Positions 1-11,590 of a stretch of 64,000 bases of DNA are shown piece by piece. Positions within the stretch are counted from its first letter, which is position 1. Each line of letters starts with the position of its first letter. Location: assembly GCA_025667525.1 (NCBI GenBank), contig CM046878.1, forward strand, positions 397,176,974 to 397,240,973. The letters run 5' to 3'. Made by a program: the position numbers and the translations under genes. The notes beneath the pieces were generated by a model. It had not been told where the DNA came from. It made no database searches and worked only from the letters and a program-made list of their open reading frames with translations. The stretch comes from Glebionis coronaria (Eukaryota; Streptophyta; Magnoliopsida; Asterales; Asteraceae).

Positions 1-2067
1 TGCTATACGAAAATGCCGTTTGGATTAAAGAACGCCGGCGCTACGTATCAGCGGTTGGTGGATAAAGCTTTCGAATCACAAATAGGACGCAACTTGGAGG
101 TATATGTTGATGACTTGGTGATAAAAAGCCACACGGAGGAGGCACTCCTCCGCGATGTCCAGGAGACATTCGACACGCTGAGAAGGATTAATATGAAGTT
201 AAATCCAAAGAAATGTACGTTTGGTGCAACAGAAGGAATGTTCTTGGGGTATTTGATTGACCCAAACGGCATCAAACCTTGTCCAGAGAAGACGGACGCA
301 GTGATACGGCTACCGTCCCCGCAGACACGGAAGGAGGTGCAGTCCCTGAATGGGAAGTTAGCCGGACTAAATAGATTTCTATCCAAATCCGCAGAGAAGT
401 CACTGCCCTTATTTAAGACACTAAAGAAGTGTATTAGAAAGGGAGACTTCCGTTGGACGAAGGAAGCTGAGGAAGCCTTTGGCCAACTCAAGCAGCATCT
501 CGCATCTCTCCCCATGTTGGTAGCTCCCCGCCCAAAGGAGGAGCTTGTTATGTATCTCTCGGCTACCCATGGCGCAATAAGCGCGGTACTTATGACGGAT
601 AGAGACACAATACAGACCCCGGTCTACTTTATAAGTAGGACATTACAAGGAGCGGAACTGAATTATTCCCCCATGGAAAAATTGGTGCTAGCACTGGTAT
701 TTGCTACAAAGCGGCTGCGCCGATATTTTCAGGCGCACCCGATTGTCGTGATTACGGATCAGCCAATCAAGCAGGTTATATCTAGACCAGACGTGGCAGG
801 GAGACTAGAAAAATGGAGCATCCTACTGGGAGGGCATAATATATCTTACAGACCAAGGACGGCTGTTAAAGGCCAGATCTTGGCAGATTTCCTGGTCGAA
901 AAGCCGGGTGAGGAAGAACCAGTCATTAAGCAAGAGGAGGTCCCAGCGGAACCTTGGGTGCTATTCACGGACGGATCCTCATGCACAGACGGATCCGGGG
1001 CAGGCCTCATCCTTACAAATCCAGAAGGTATGGAATTCACGTACGCCCTCCGTTTTGAGTTCACGGCCACCAATAACGAAGCGGAATATGAAGCATTAAT
1101 TGCGGGTTTAAAAATCGCCGCTAGAATGGGAGTTCGCAACCTTGAGGCCTACGTGGACTCACGGCTTGTCGCGAACCATATTCTAGGTGGGTATGTGGCT
1201 AAGGAGGACAACATGGTCAGGTATTTGGAAAAAGTCAAGACGTTAATCGCAACTTTCAGTAAGTTTTCCATCAAGCAGGTACCAAGGGGCGAGAACAAGA
1301 AAGCGGACGCCCTCAGTAAAATCGCGTCCACAAGCTTCGCTCACTTGTCTAAACAGGTTTTGGTGGAAATACTCAAAGAAAAGTCTATTACGGAAGGGGA
1401 AGTGACTGCTATAGTTGAAGAGGAGGGACCTACGTGGATGACCCCAATCATCAACTATCTGGCTAGTGGAACACTCCCAGACGAGGAAAAAGCAGCAAGG
1501 CGCGTTAAAAGGAAGTCACAATATTTCGAACTCCGGGAAGGCATCCTTTATAAGCGCTCTTTCTTGCAGCCGTGGCTGCGGTGTGTTGGACCACGCCAGG
1601 CGGCCTATGTGATTAGTGACATACACGAAGGATTGTGCGGCATGCATGCAGGTCCACGATCCGTGGTAGCTCGAGCCTTACGAACAGGATACTATTGGCC
1701 CACTATGCACAGAGACGCGCGCGACATGATTCGCAGGTGCAATGATTGCCAAGTGCATAGGCCAGTACCACGGCACCCGCAGCAGGAGCTTACACCTATC
1801 ACGTCCCCATGGCCATTCTACAAGTGGGGAATTGACATTGCAGGACCATTTCCTGTAGCTGCGGGAGGGGTTAAATTCTTGATTGTTGCAATGGATTACT
1901 TTACACGATGGATAGAAGCCAAGGCAGTAAAATCTATCACGGGTAAGCAGGTCAAGAAGTTTGTGTGGGAACACATTGTATGCCGTTTCGGTCTACCTGG
2001 AGAAATTATATCAGACAACGGCAAACAGTTCACGGATAACCCATTCAAAGACTGTGTGCATCATTGA
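1..2067 (+). CDS. pol: pol fragment: RT end, two RNase H domains, integrase first half
   Basis: The frame is open from the window edge; the first in-frame Met at 13 is internal to RT, not a true start. Counting from that Met, the RT catalytic motif YVDD is at about residues 31-34. A first RNase H-like domain (about 170-300) has lost the usual acidic motif (LSATHGA in its place). A second RNase H follows at about 314-450 with FTDGSS, NNEAEYEAL, a YVDS aspartate and KKADALS. The integrase zinc domain (HEGLCGMH...CNDC) is at about 537-580, and the first two core aspartates lie in GIDIAGPF and ISDNGKQF. The frame then ends at TGA 2065-2067 because about one base is missing near 2053-2056. Protein from this copy would lack the third catalytic residue. 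Confidence 0.9.
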   Translation, partial: CYTKMPFGLKNAGATYQRLVDKAFESQIGRNLEVYVDDLVIKSHTEEALLRDVQETFDTLRRINMKLNPKKCTFGATEGMFLGYLIDPNGIKPCPEKTDAVIRLPSPQTRKEVQSLNGKLAGLNRFLSKSAEKSLPLFKTLKKCIRKGDFRWTKEAEEAFGQLKQHLASLPMLVAPRPKEELVMYLSATHGAISAVLMTDRDTIQTPVYFISRTLQGAELNYSPMEKLVLALVFATKRLRRYFQAHPIVVITDQPIKQVISRPDVAGRLEKWSILLGGHNISYRPRTAVKGQILADFLVEKPGEEEPVIKQEEVPAEPWVLFTDGSSCTDGSGAGLILTNPEGMEFTYALRFEFTATNNEAEYEALIAGLKIAARMGVRNLEAYVDSRLVANHILGGYVAKEDNMVRYLEKVKTLIATFSKFSIKQVPRGENKKADALSKIASTSFAHLSKQVLVEILKEKSITEGEVTAIVEEEGPTWMTPIINYLASGTLPDEEKAARRVKRKSQYFELREGILYKRSFLQPWLRCVGPRQAAYVISDIHEGLCGMHAGPRSVVARALRTGYYWPTMHRDARDMIRRCNDCQVHRPVPRHPQQELTPITSPWPFYKWGIDIAGPFPVAAGGVKFLIVAMDYFTRWIEAKAVKSITGKQVKKFVWEHIVCRFGLPGEIISDNGKQFTDNPFKDCVHH

Positions 2068-2666
2068 ACATCAAGCGGCGCTTCGCGTCTGTCAAGCATC
2101 CACAAACGAACGGCCTTGTCGAACGAGCAAATAGGAGCTTGGGGAATGGGATCAAGGCGCGGCTGGATGAACGACAGGGCAAATGGGTCGATGAATTGTC
2201 GCACGTGCTATGGGCACATAGAACCATGATAAAAACAGCCAACGGAGATACTCCGTTTGCATTGGCTTACGGCACTGAAGCCGTTATACCAGCAGAAATA
2301 GGGATGCCTACCATCCGCACGGCGGAGGTTAATGCCGTCACAAATGATGAACAGCTGCGAATCAACCTAGATCTGTTGGAGGAAAAAAGGGAATTAGCAG
2401 CCATCAATGAAGCTAAGTCCAAGGCTAAGATGAAGGCTTATTACGATGCCAAGGTCAAAGGTGTTTCTTTTCGACCGGGAGACTATGTCTATCGTGCTAA
2501 CGAAGCAAGTCGCGTGGAAAATACAGGAAAACTGGGCCCTAAATGGGAAGGACCGTATGAAGTCACTGAAGCCTTGGGACGAGGCGCGTACAAGCTACGC
2601 GATATGGATGGCCGCGACCTAGAGCGCACATGGAACATCGCCAATCTAAAAAGGTGCTATCTTTGA
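2064..2666 (+). CDS. pol: pol fragment: integrase second half and C-terminal domain, shifted frame
   Basis: This continues integrase in the +2 frame relative to the upstream fragment. It begins with the conserved segment leading to HPQTNG and the catalytic glutamate in LVERANR (about residues 18-24), then the usual plant Ty3/gypsy integrase tail with a GPYE-type motif (GPYEVTEAL) near residue 172. The stop is at 2664-2666. The Met at 2064 is not a credible initiation site: the two fragments overlap by a few bases, which is what a small deletion inside one gene leaves. Confidence 0.88.
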   Translation: MNIKRRFASVKHPQTNGLVERANRSLGNGIKARLDERQGKWVDELSHVLWAHRTMIKTANGDTPFALAYGTEAVIPAEIGMPTIRTAEVNAVTNDEQLRINLDLLEEKRELAAINEAKSKAKMKAYYDAKVKGVSFRPGDYVYRANEASRVENTGKLGPKWEGPYEVTEALGRGAYKLRDMDGRDLERTWNIANLKRCYL

Positions 2667-3414
2667 AAGCTACGGCTCCCGCATGGATACTTCGCTATAG
2701 GCGGTCTTAATAACGAACCATGCGGGTTATTTGTCTTATTTGTTTTTCTTATGTTTGTTTAAGTTTCCTTTATGGACTTTTTTAGGACTTGTCATTATTC
2801 AAACAAAAAATGTAAATGTTATAATAAAATGCCGTGGTGCCTAGCTAGCTCCACGGCCTGTTTCGTGCAAATTATTGTCCTCTTTGTTAGATTCTTTGTT
2901 AGCCGTATGAATTTTACTTGTATTATATTATGCCATGTTTCTTTCATATGCATTCTCTCGAAATACCGTACATGTACCATACGCCTCCAGGTGGGGTAAG
3001 AGGATTAAGTGAACCTACTAATTCAACTTGCCGCGTAAGAGGGATGCAACCCCAGCCGCACGGATCACGTATCCTTACTAGACACCTTACTCACGAGACG
3101 TTGGGGTAAGTTTCATATGCTATAGCCATACCGTGCTCCGCACAATAAAGACGCACGTCGCACGTCTAGTAAATTATAGACTTGAATGTATTTTCTTTGT
3201 GAGTAAGACGTGGTATATCACGCAGTATTAAACTACAATGTTTCGAACACAAGCACAAATACACAGGTTTCCAAAACAAATCAAAATCGCCGTGGTTACC
3301 CACGGACTTATATACAAAACATAAAATTGTTAGCCGTGTACATACACGGACGAATCGAAACAATACATATTCATAGATTACAAACAAGTGTTTGATTTTG
3401 GACAAAGGAACATC
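2667..3414. other. Non-coding spacer between convergent pol and antisense gene ends
   Basis: No convincing coding region. A stem-loop sits at 2831-2857 (GCCGTGG paired with CCACGGC, 13-nt loop), just after AATAAA at 2823-2828, so it could mark the 3' end of a sense transcript. Stretches at 2990-3110 and 3280-3310 reuse GGGGTAAG and CCGTGG-type words but do not form a clear tandem array. The pol stop and the antisense stop face each other across this spacer. Confidence 0.6.
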
Positions 3415-6253
3415 CTAAATTGAGGGGAGAAACCTACCCATCTCTGCTTGTTCTTCCACCAGACGCGGCAACCATTCATCACGCTCTCCCCGCTTCTGGG
3501 CTTGGGCTGCGGTCCTTTCCAACACCACGTCTAAGGGTTCCTCGTCCAGTACGACCCTGGTTACGTCTTCATATACAGGAAGGGTTAGAGGAAAGTTAGC
3601 AGTGGAAGGTATGCTAGGATTGAGCTTCTCCATGATTTCAGTGTTCGGGGCATCTTTGGTGGCCTCTAGCTCATCCAGGAATGGGTAATGCAGATCTTGC
3701 ATCGCGGCCATGGAGGCAGTCATCTTGCTGGCGGCTTCGGGCTTAAAGAAGGTGTGATGGGCGATGTCCCCACCTTTGGTGATCAGTTCAGCAGCCTCAA
3801 CCATTCCTTCGTGCCGGCCATGGTCGATGCCATCAGATACAAGGTTGGCAAATTGTTGTACAAAGGATGGGGCCTCTAGCACCTTAGTCACGGCTAGGCG
3901 TGCTCCATGCCCAACCATCCACCTACGGCCTGCAATGGCTGTTAGCAGTTGAGGGCACAGTACATTGTCACGCTCAGCGGTCAGGGCATCCATCACCAAT
4001 TCTTTTTGGGCAACTGCCTCTTTCAGCTCTTGGGTGATGGCCCTTTCCTCAGCAAGATCTGTCTGCATTTTTTCCATGTTTTGGACGGCCAAATGCGCGT
4101 CCTTCAGCTTCTGGTTCAGATCATCTACTTGGCTGGCGCAAGAATGGGCAGAAGCTTCGGCCGTGGTTACCTATAATAAAAGACGTGTTAGTACATTCAT
4201 TGTTGGTATGTATGGGTGGTGCGGCACGGATATGTACCTTGGTGTTTGCAGCATCTAATTGAGACTCAAGGTGGGCTACTTGCTGATTGTGTTCATTCGC
4301 ACGGGCCGATTGTGTCTTGATTGTTGCCTCAGCATTCGCCAGTTTGGATTGGAGGTCAGCAATCAGGGCTTCATTATCTTCAATCATTTTTTCCCTCCGT
4401 CCAACTTTCCTCTTGAGAGATTCGACGTGCCCAAGGGCAGCTTCAAACCTGACTCTCATCGCGGTTCCCATCGCCATTTGGTGTACAAGCGTCCCATTAT
4501 ACTCATCAGCCAAATCCGCATGGTTGAGTGAGTTTACCTCTTGCACCAAGCTTGGTGGTATGCAGTTGTTAAGGTACTCACGACACTCCTCAGCACTCCT
4601 CAATCGCGACGCTGTGGTAATGGTCCATATAGGGTTAAAAGGTTGGGGAGCACCGGATGTGGGGAAATCTTGGGAGAGCAGGGGTGAGCCATCTTCAAAA
4701 ACAGGGCCGGACTTTGTGGGGGCCGCAGGGTTTTCTTCGACAGCTTTTCCTTTCTCCTTATTCACTTGGGTGTCAGAAGGAGGTGCGGCCTCAGCTTGGT
4801 TGTCCCTGTGACATGAGTATGATGAAATATCTTAAGTATGGCTAAAAAAAAAAAAAGAAGACATTCTTGCATATTTGGATGGTCTCTTACATATTGCTTC
4901 TTGCTCCTTCGGAAGCAGTTGGGGCAATTTGGGTGACGGGATCGACATGAGTGACCCGGTTAGCCTCGGAACCCTGGGTGGCACTCCCAACGGATTGATA
5001 CATAGGGTGGTCTTCTCGAAGCTTCTTGCGGGGAGCATTGTGTTCACCGATCTCGGCCGATGCAGTCTCGCCTGCACGGTTCCCCCTCTTCCGGGTGCGC
5101 CTAGTGAGGGGCTGTGCTGTGATTTCAGCAATCTCCTCTTCGGCCTCCTCATCTTCGTCCAAGTTAACATGCTGTTGCACTTCATCATCATCATCATCGC
5201 CCATTAGTCGGCGAATGGTGGAGTCGGTTTCGATATTGTCTCCTTGTTGTTCTCTATGAGGTGAGGAAGGCCCGGCTCCCCCTTGGTTCATCTGGTCATT
5301 ACCATCACCATGATCTCCATGTTCTTCATCAGAATGGGGATCAGGCACGGCTTCCAAGGCAACCGTCACTGGTCGGGTGTGCTCAAGGAGGGGCTGTTCA
5401 TTTTCACGGAGAGGGCGGAGACCTTCCGGCACAAGCTTTGGATCGCCCTGGCGCAACAGTCCAAAGAAGTTCATTTCTGTCCAGCACAACACAAAAGATG
5501 TTAGTTGTTATACAAACACATATACATTTTTATGGACGTACGGATGGTGAACCTACCTTCACCCTGCCTTCTCCAAAACACAGGATACCTATTGGAGGGA
5601 CCAAAGTAATTGCGGCTAATTCCTAGCAAGCATAAGAATGATTCCGGTAGGTTTCTGTGGAATCCAGTCCTATTTAGATCTAACTCTTGCGAGTGAAGGG
5701 GGTTGTATGTACTGGCATGCGGCTTAGGGTCGTGCGGTAGTCTGGTCCTAATGATGAAATCACCTGGCCATACAACTTCGTCAATGAAAAAATAATGGTC
5801 ATACCAGTTTTTCAGTGAATCCATCGGTTTGTTGTGTGATTGTGGGCTGTTGGAGGCTCGTTTTTTGAAAGATACCCAACCGTTCACTAAGTTTGGGGTG
5901 TAAAACAACCTAAATAACTCTACGGTTGGGGGGATTCTCCTAGCACGGCAAAGGATTTCGAATTGGCTAATTTTACAGGCACCTATGCAGTGGAGCTGAC
6001 TAATGTGTACATTGTAATATCCTAACAAATCTACGAGAAAGTGGGTGAAAGGAATACGGTAATTCGCCGCATCAAACAGGCGAGTATAGAGGCCTATCTT
6101 ACCCGCTGGAGCCTCAGTTATGAGGTCCCCGACGCCAGGAAGTGAGGGGTGTAGGTTGGAGGGGATGAAGTAATTTGTACAAAAATGGTTTAACTGGTCT
6201 TGGGACATGACATTTAGCACGGATCCGATGGAAGGGCTGTTTCTATTGGCCAT
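3415..6253 (-). CDS. Antisense four-exon gene, 'putative gypsy type transposon' protein family
   Basis: Four open segments on the minus strand join through consensus splice sites with phases that match. Exons are 6253-5557, 5476-4891, 4805-4238 and 4170-3415. The introns (80, 85 and 67 nt) each start GT and end AG: AAG|GTAGGT, AT|GTAAGAG and AAG|GTACAT donors; GACAG, CACAG and TATAG acceptors. The joined frame is 2607 nt, 868 residues, with no internal stop. The start ATG at 6253 gives MANRNSPSIG. The first ~230 residues resemble the N-terminal domain of plant proteins named 'putative gypsy type transposon'. The middle is acidic and low-complexity, and exons 3-4 encode a long probable coiled coil (about residues 480-680). 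Function is not established for this family. It lies between pol and the 3' LTR in reverse orientation, as antisense extra ORFs do in other Tat elements. Confidence 0.8.
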
Positions 6254-6395
6254 TACTAAAAAAGAGTATAAGGACGTGGTATTCTAACCTGCGTGTGAAG
6301 GGATCCGTGCGTGCTTGGTTCAAGATAAAAGGAAAGCTTTAATGGTAGAAATGGAGGTTGTGAACTGTGTGTTTCACACAGCCGTAGGGGTGGCT

Positions 6396-6446
6396 TATTT
6401 ATAGGGTTACCTTGAGGGTCACAGCCTGTTGGATGAGTGACACGTG
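6396..6446 (-). promoter_or_regulatory. Probable promoter of the antisense gene (TATA box and G-box)
   Basis: On the minus strand TATAAATA occupies 6403-6396, about 143 nt upstream of the ATG at 6253. A CACGTG G-box lies at 6441-6446, about 40 nt further upstream. Spacing fits a plant core promoter. A perfect stem GGGTCA-TATC-TGACCC is at 6513-6528. Apart from these sites, 6254-6765 holds no coding region I can support. Confidence 0.55.
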
Positions 6447-6765
6447 TTGGCCACTATTCTTAATCGTGTGGCTAGGGGGCAACTGGCAAATGAAACGTCA
6501 GGTGGGACCTACGGGTCATATCTGACCCACACGTTTGCACTGCTCAATGTTCTGATTGTCTGTACTTTTGTCAGTCAAACAAGTCAGATGAACAGTTGTT
6601 CATGTCGGGTTATGCGGCTTTAACGTAAGACTTGGCATTTAATGATATATTTAATTTGTCTCGGCTACTATGTATCGAGCATCATTGTCCTTTGTTATGA
6701 ATTCCTTGGTACGTCCGGGAGCATCTTTGTAGTCTAGAGGTTCCATCTACGATTGTAACAACTAG

Positions 6766-6777
6766 ACTGGGGGGACA
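6766..6777 (+). promoter_or_regulatory. TAT polypurine tract
   Basis: The purine run actggggggaca sits directly 5' of the TGATGACG start of the 3' LTR, the position of the plus-strand primer in LTR elements. Confidence 0.7.
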
Positions 6778-6899
6778 TGATGACGTATAGTCCCCAGCCG
6801 GGTCATTAACCCGGCCCGAGGGTACTACCCGTATCCGGCCCATTACGTGTGGGTAGGATAATGTCAGTTAGGCTTATGGGCCTGAGTGAACAGTAACCG

Positions 6900-6913
6900 C
6901 GCACACGTGTGCG
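6900..6913. promoter_or_regulatory. 14-bp G-box palindrome in the TAT U3
   Basis: CGCACACGTGTGCG is a perfect palindrome centred on CACGTG, about 200 bp upstream of the LTR TATA box. G-boxes are bound by bZIP and bHLH factors in plants, so this is a candidate control site of the element. Confidence 0.5.
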
Positions 6914-7105
6914 GCCCACGGCCCGGTACGGCCGATACGGCCGACATAGGGTTAGACAGAATAATATCCTGTCTAGGGATATCTTTACCCCAATAAGAGA
7001 GGATATTCACTACCAGAATTAGAAGATTACAATCATTCTAATTCTGGTGTTTATCTCTTCCTTGGGGCCGAAGGATCAGTGAAAGCCCACTAGGGTTTCA
7101 CTGCC

Positions 7106-7112
7106 TATAAAA
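7106..7112 (+). promoter_or_regulatory. TAT LTR TATA box
   Basis: TATAAAA followed by GGAACCCCC is the only good TATA sequence in this LTR and would place transcription start near 7135-7140. Confidence 0.65.
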
Positions 7113-7358
7113 GGAACCCCCAAGGGTTCCACAAAGGTATCACAATTCTCTCTAAACTCACATATAACCCTAAATCGATTACTTACTCTCACGCCGGAGT
7201 CTAATCGTGGGAAACCTTCCCACGGTAAGCCTAACGCGTGTTGTTTAGTGTGCAGGATCCCAACCAGAAGATTCACTTGGTGCAGGAGCCGGTACCCAGC
7301 CAACCCGAATTAAGCCTAATTCGGGTCTGACAAGGATCAACCAACTTTTGCATCAACA

Positions 7359-7731
7359 GACGTAATTCAGAAAACAATGGAAAAAGTTTCCAAAGTATCG
7401 GTAGTATATTGTCGGGGAACCTCCCCCCCTCCCTCTTCAAACTTGCAATGTTGCAGTGTTAAACATTGTAAGTTTGTCAAAAATAAAATAAACTAAAGAT
7501 AATAAACAAACAAAAAAAGAGTGTCACAAAGTGCAAACTCTATGCTAGATAAAGTCTTATTCCAATGCAATACAAACCATGTGTAGGGAACAGAGTCGCA
7601 TAAATAAGACGATGAAGGAGAGGAGAACAGGTAGACAATCAGGTGTAAAGCACAGAGTCACGCATATACGGAGATGAACGAGAGTAGAAAAGACAGGAAG
7701 ATTCACGCAAGTTCAAATCATAAAGTCACAC
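7359..7731. other. Unassigned 373 bp between TAT and TK1
   Basis: I see no ORF, repeat or LTR signature here. It contains a C run at 7422-7431 and purine-rich stretches. It could be host sequence or the remnant of another element into which TK1 inserted at 7732. Confidence 0.5.
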
Positions 7732-8076
7732 TGTCAAACCCGCATGAAAATACCATTAAATTAAAACTTTTAATAATTAATTAATTCACGACAAGTAAAT
7801 ACATATATTAAATACGACATGACAAGATATAACACGAAATTAAAAATCATGAATTTACGACACACACGAGAACACAAGTTATGACACGTAATAAATAAAG
7901 GGGCTTTGTGTTAGGCATAAGACTTATAATTTTACTAAAGCCCAAAGCCCAACCCATTAAGAAAACTAACTAAGCACTTATCAACTCCTCATTTGTAACA
8001 AGCAGAAAAAATTAAGAAAACCCTAGAAAGGGTGTGTGTGCCGCCAACTTTAAGGAACCAAAGGGAGGGAGGAGAG
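7732..8076 (+). repeat. TK1 5' LTR, segment 1
   Basis: Its first 15 bases match the start of the TK2 LTR with a few changes. It also shares the stretch on AACCCTA...GGTG...GCCGCC with TK2 near 41400. It ends in GAGAG (8072-8076), the target duplication of NA-1; the other copy is 19048-19052. Confidence 0.8.
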
Positions 8077-10836
8077 TAATATTTCGTTTTTTAGTCTAGT
8101 TGTCTTCTCAGCTCGATTCGAATTGATATAACGTTTTCTAGGAAAGACTCAATTGTTTTTGGTTAACAAAAGATTATTTGGTATTTAAGCTACTTGACAA
8201 ACAAAACACTTAAAAAGGTAAAAATAGCTATAGACGTAACCATACTACGCTAAAACATATTGCAATTACATCAATTAAATGCACAAGATATTAAAACGGA
8301 AAATACAAATTTAACTACAAACACAAATTTACAAAATACAAAATATTACACTATATCTATTTAAGTAAAAATACAAATTTGATAAAATGTAAATCTAATT
8401 TTGTAAAAACTAAAAATACAATCTATATAAAATCTAAATCAACGTTCATACAATTTCTTAAAAAAAACGACTAACCCAAAACTGAAAAGTCTATTTAATG
8501 AGTTCACTAACTTGCCCACTAAACTAATCCAACAACAGTTAATGAGTCTGTTACTAGTTTAACTAACCTAACGAATTTGGACTAACAGTGAAACGATTTT
8601 AACAGAATTATTTAACTGCCAGGGACCTACAGCTCTACATTTAACCTGACAACCTAACAGAACATGTAACGACCCAGATGTCACTCTAACTTTGGGCTGT
8701 GACTGTAATGAGAGCATATAAAGTGGAGGAGTAAAGTTGTACTTACACAAAACTTGATAAAAGTGGAATAAACCAACAGCCTATTTTCACAGTACATTCA
8801 TTCTTCCATTTTTATTTCTAGTTCTATCAACTGAGCTTAAAACCAAATCTTATCTATAAGCTGTTTCAATGAAACAATGTAGAAAATCAAAACTAATACA
8901 AAGCTTATAACAAGCAATATCAAAGATGAATCAAATTCAAGTCAAAATTCGGTTAACATACCACTTAATAGCAGACTGGATCGAGCAAATTGCTAATAAA
9001 ATCTACACTACAACTTGCTGCTACGAATTTATACTATAGCTAAAATATGCAGAAAATGAAAATGTGAATCAACCTGCATCCGAAATCAGCCCGCTGAGTC
9101 GAAGGTCAACGCTGAGTTGCCTTATCACTAGCACTGAAATCGAAGCTACTTGAACCACCAGTTACGGAGCTAATCTTACTGCTGAACGGAACTACGATCA
9201 TTACATCTACAAATCTGCTTAATCATTTCAGCAACAAATCCAAATACCTGCAAAGTCAGATCAAAACAAGAAACAAATACGAAGAAAAACCAAACTATCC
9301 TTCCAAACTGAAACCTGCTAGACTGATAACCAAACGAGCCAAAACTGGACAAAATCTTCGATACTTAATCCTATATGATCTGATCTAAAATGATCGATTT
9401 CTACGGACTAACTCAACCAATCTTTAACTGATTGCATAAGCTATTCCATTTAACTGAATTCTAACAAAAACTTTTGAAAAGAACTTTTATTTACTTTTAA
9501 GAACTAATGAACAGTAACTCAAGATTTGGATAACAAAGCTTGTAAAATCTCATAAGCTGGAAAACCAAACAGAATGAACGATCAATAATCTTGTAAAATC
9601 TTATAATAGAAAACTTTTAAACTGTAAGCTCCTCTTATAAGCTCATTTGAGCTTATCTTTCTGAAAAGCTATAAACCTGTGTGAACAGTAACTGAAACTC
9701 ACCAAATGCCTAACTAAACTGATTATCAGAAACATATAAACGCTGAAACTAAATGGCTTGCACCAGCACCTAATCTATTCGATCTCGAACACAAATTCAA
9801 AGAAAAGCTTCTCATTAACTAATACCAATTCCAAACTAACCACGAACTACCTCGTGAACAGTAAAGGTAACGGAAGAAAAATGAAACTTTAGATGAAGAG
9901 AATAAGAAAGATTGAAGAATTCATTAATGGTGGAAAATGTAACATTCGGTTATAACAGAAAACTCATTCAGTTACAAGACTGAATTAAAGCTTGGAAAAC
10001 TGATTAACAGAAAGTAGTTACAAGAGTTTAACTAATCTACTCCTAAGAGCTAAACTAATTAACTATGTGAAAAACTACACCTAAGATAACCGCTTGAAGT
10101 GATGGCCATCGTCTTCTATTTATAGGCTCGAGAGGAGGTGGGATGACGTGTTCTATCCAGTCAGTAACTGCCACGTGTAAAATACGAGAATAAACTTCGT
10201 CTTCATTCTTCATCACATTTGGGCGTTTCTTTGTCTTTAACTTTTGCTCTAATTGAGTTATATCTTCATGTAGAGGGAAGGAAGATGAGTGTTTTTGTAG
10301 TTATAATCATTGGCTGATTCTTCATGGTTCGTTTGTTATTTGAGTTTGCAGGTTTTGGAGATAGAAAAGAGATAAGATAACCGTTTCTCTCTCTTGACTT
10401 GGAGAAGAAGAAGACGCGTCTGTTTTTATGTTTGTGTGTTGACCAGTTTGGTCAATGTGACCAAGTTAAGTAAATACTTTTCCATTTATTTTGCTATTTA
10501 GTCCTTCCACTTTTTATCCTTCTCAAATGTGTATTAAAGCTTTTAAGTAATCACTTTTTCCATCCTTTATCTTAATGGAAAGTGTATGCTAAGCCCTCGA
10601 TCTTTGAAGTAGTGACAAGTAAGGTCCTTGAAAGCATCTTTCGTCTTTTTCTTCGTCTTTTCATCAAATAAATCCTTGAAAGCTCGTGTTTGTCTCAAAT
10701 GTACCTATATTACCTGAAAATTACACAAACACAAAATACACACGTAATTCTGATAATTTACAGTTAAATATTATGTATTTGACTGTGTTTTGAGTGGTTT
10801 ATGGATCATTATTGATGAGTGTTTTCACACTTATCA
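8077..10836 (-). repeat. NA-1 3' LTR
   Basis: Near-identical partner of 16289-19047. Read on the minus strand it starts TGATAAGTG (10836) and ends AAATATTA (8077). A TATA box on the minus strand is at 10124-10117 (TATAAATA). No credible coding region. Confidence 0.92.
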
Positions 10837-10876
10837 ACTCCCCTCCACTTGACCATTGCCATGTCCTCATGCAATG
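10837..10876 (-). promoter_or_regulatory. NA-1 terminal hairpin and polypurine tract
   Basis: On the minus strand a stem CATTGC/GCAATG encloses an 11-nt loop with AGGACA, followed by GTCAAGTGGAGGGGAGT next to the LTR start TGATAAG. The purine run is the expected plus-strand primer. Confidence 0.75.
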
Positions 10877-11515
10877 CAGCATTTTAAAGCTCTAAAGTTA
10901 CACTTTTCTCATATTTAACCAACCTTGGCCATTTTATGATTTAATAAACTATACTATGCTATATGATGAATGGTTTTGAATATTTACAATGCAATGCAAA
11001 AGAATCAATTCTATTTATATATTTTTGATTTTTATTGAAATGGTTTTGATGGAAATAACTCATAAAGAAATCAATGACTTGGATTAGGGCTTGGGTACCA
11101 TGGACATTTATCACCCTCAAGTTTCACTTTCCCCATACCAAGCTTAAAAATGGGATCATTGCATTCACAAGTAAAAAGTGCATCAACTTATTCATGACAA
11201 TTAAATGTGGAACCGGTTATTATTTGAGCAAATTGCTTGAAGGCAAATTTGTCATTATTCAAGTGTTAAGTATAAGAAGTGTAAAATCCAAAAATAAGGA
11301 AGCACGGTTTTAATCCTAAGTAATCCTCTCATCCATTACTTGAAAAACCGCTCACAATTAATACAAGTCCGTTTCAAGAGTAATAAGTCATTCGCCTTAT
11401 GTGTAAAATCCTCATGTCATGCTTTCATAAGTAGCTACACACTCGCTAAGGAAAGAAAAATAAAACTCACGCAATAATTTACATCCGCCATCTTTTTGAG
11501 ACTTTGGATCTTCAA

Positions 11516-11590
11516 CCCCGCAACCCGTCAAGGTAATATTGGATTGGAGCAATCTATTGAATCCCCGCAACCCGTCAAGGTAATATTGGA
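11516..11590. repeat. 28-bp direct repeat, two copies at 47-bp spacing
   Basis: The same 28 bases (starting CCCCGCAACCCGTC) occur at 11516-11543 and 11563-11590 inside the NA-1 3' region. Confidence 0.8.

Larger units (their letters stand above)
1..7358 (+). mobile_element. TAT: Tat-lineage Ty3/gypsy retrotransposon, 5' part outside window
   Basis: The order seen is RT end, degenerate RNase H, a second (archaeal-type) RNase H, integrase, a long spacer holding an antisense gene, a polypurine tract and a 3' LTR. Two RNase H domains in tandem and an antisense extra gene 3' of pol are known traits of the Tat lineage. The 5' LTR, gag, protease and most of RT lie upstream of the window. The copy is damaged: integrase is broken by a frameshift near 2055. 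The LTR end is followed by gacgt, which could be half of a target duplication, but the other half is not in the window. Confidence 0.88.
6778..7358 (+). repeat. TAT 3' LTR
   Basis: It starts TGATGACG after a polypurine tract and ends GCATCAACA, giving TG...CA ends and about 581 bp. Boundaries are inferred from the tract, the terminal dinucleotides and an internal TATA promoter, because the 5' LTR is not in the window. The start could be 6781 instead of 6778. Confidence 0.7.
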
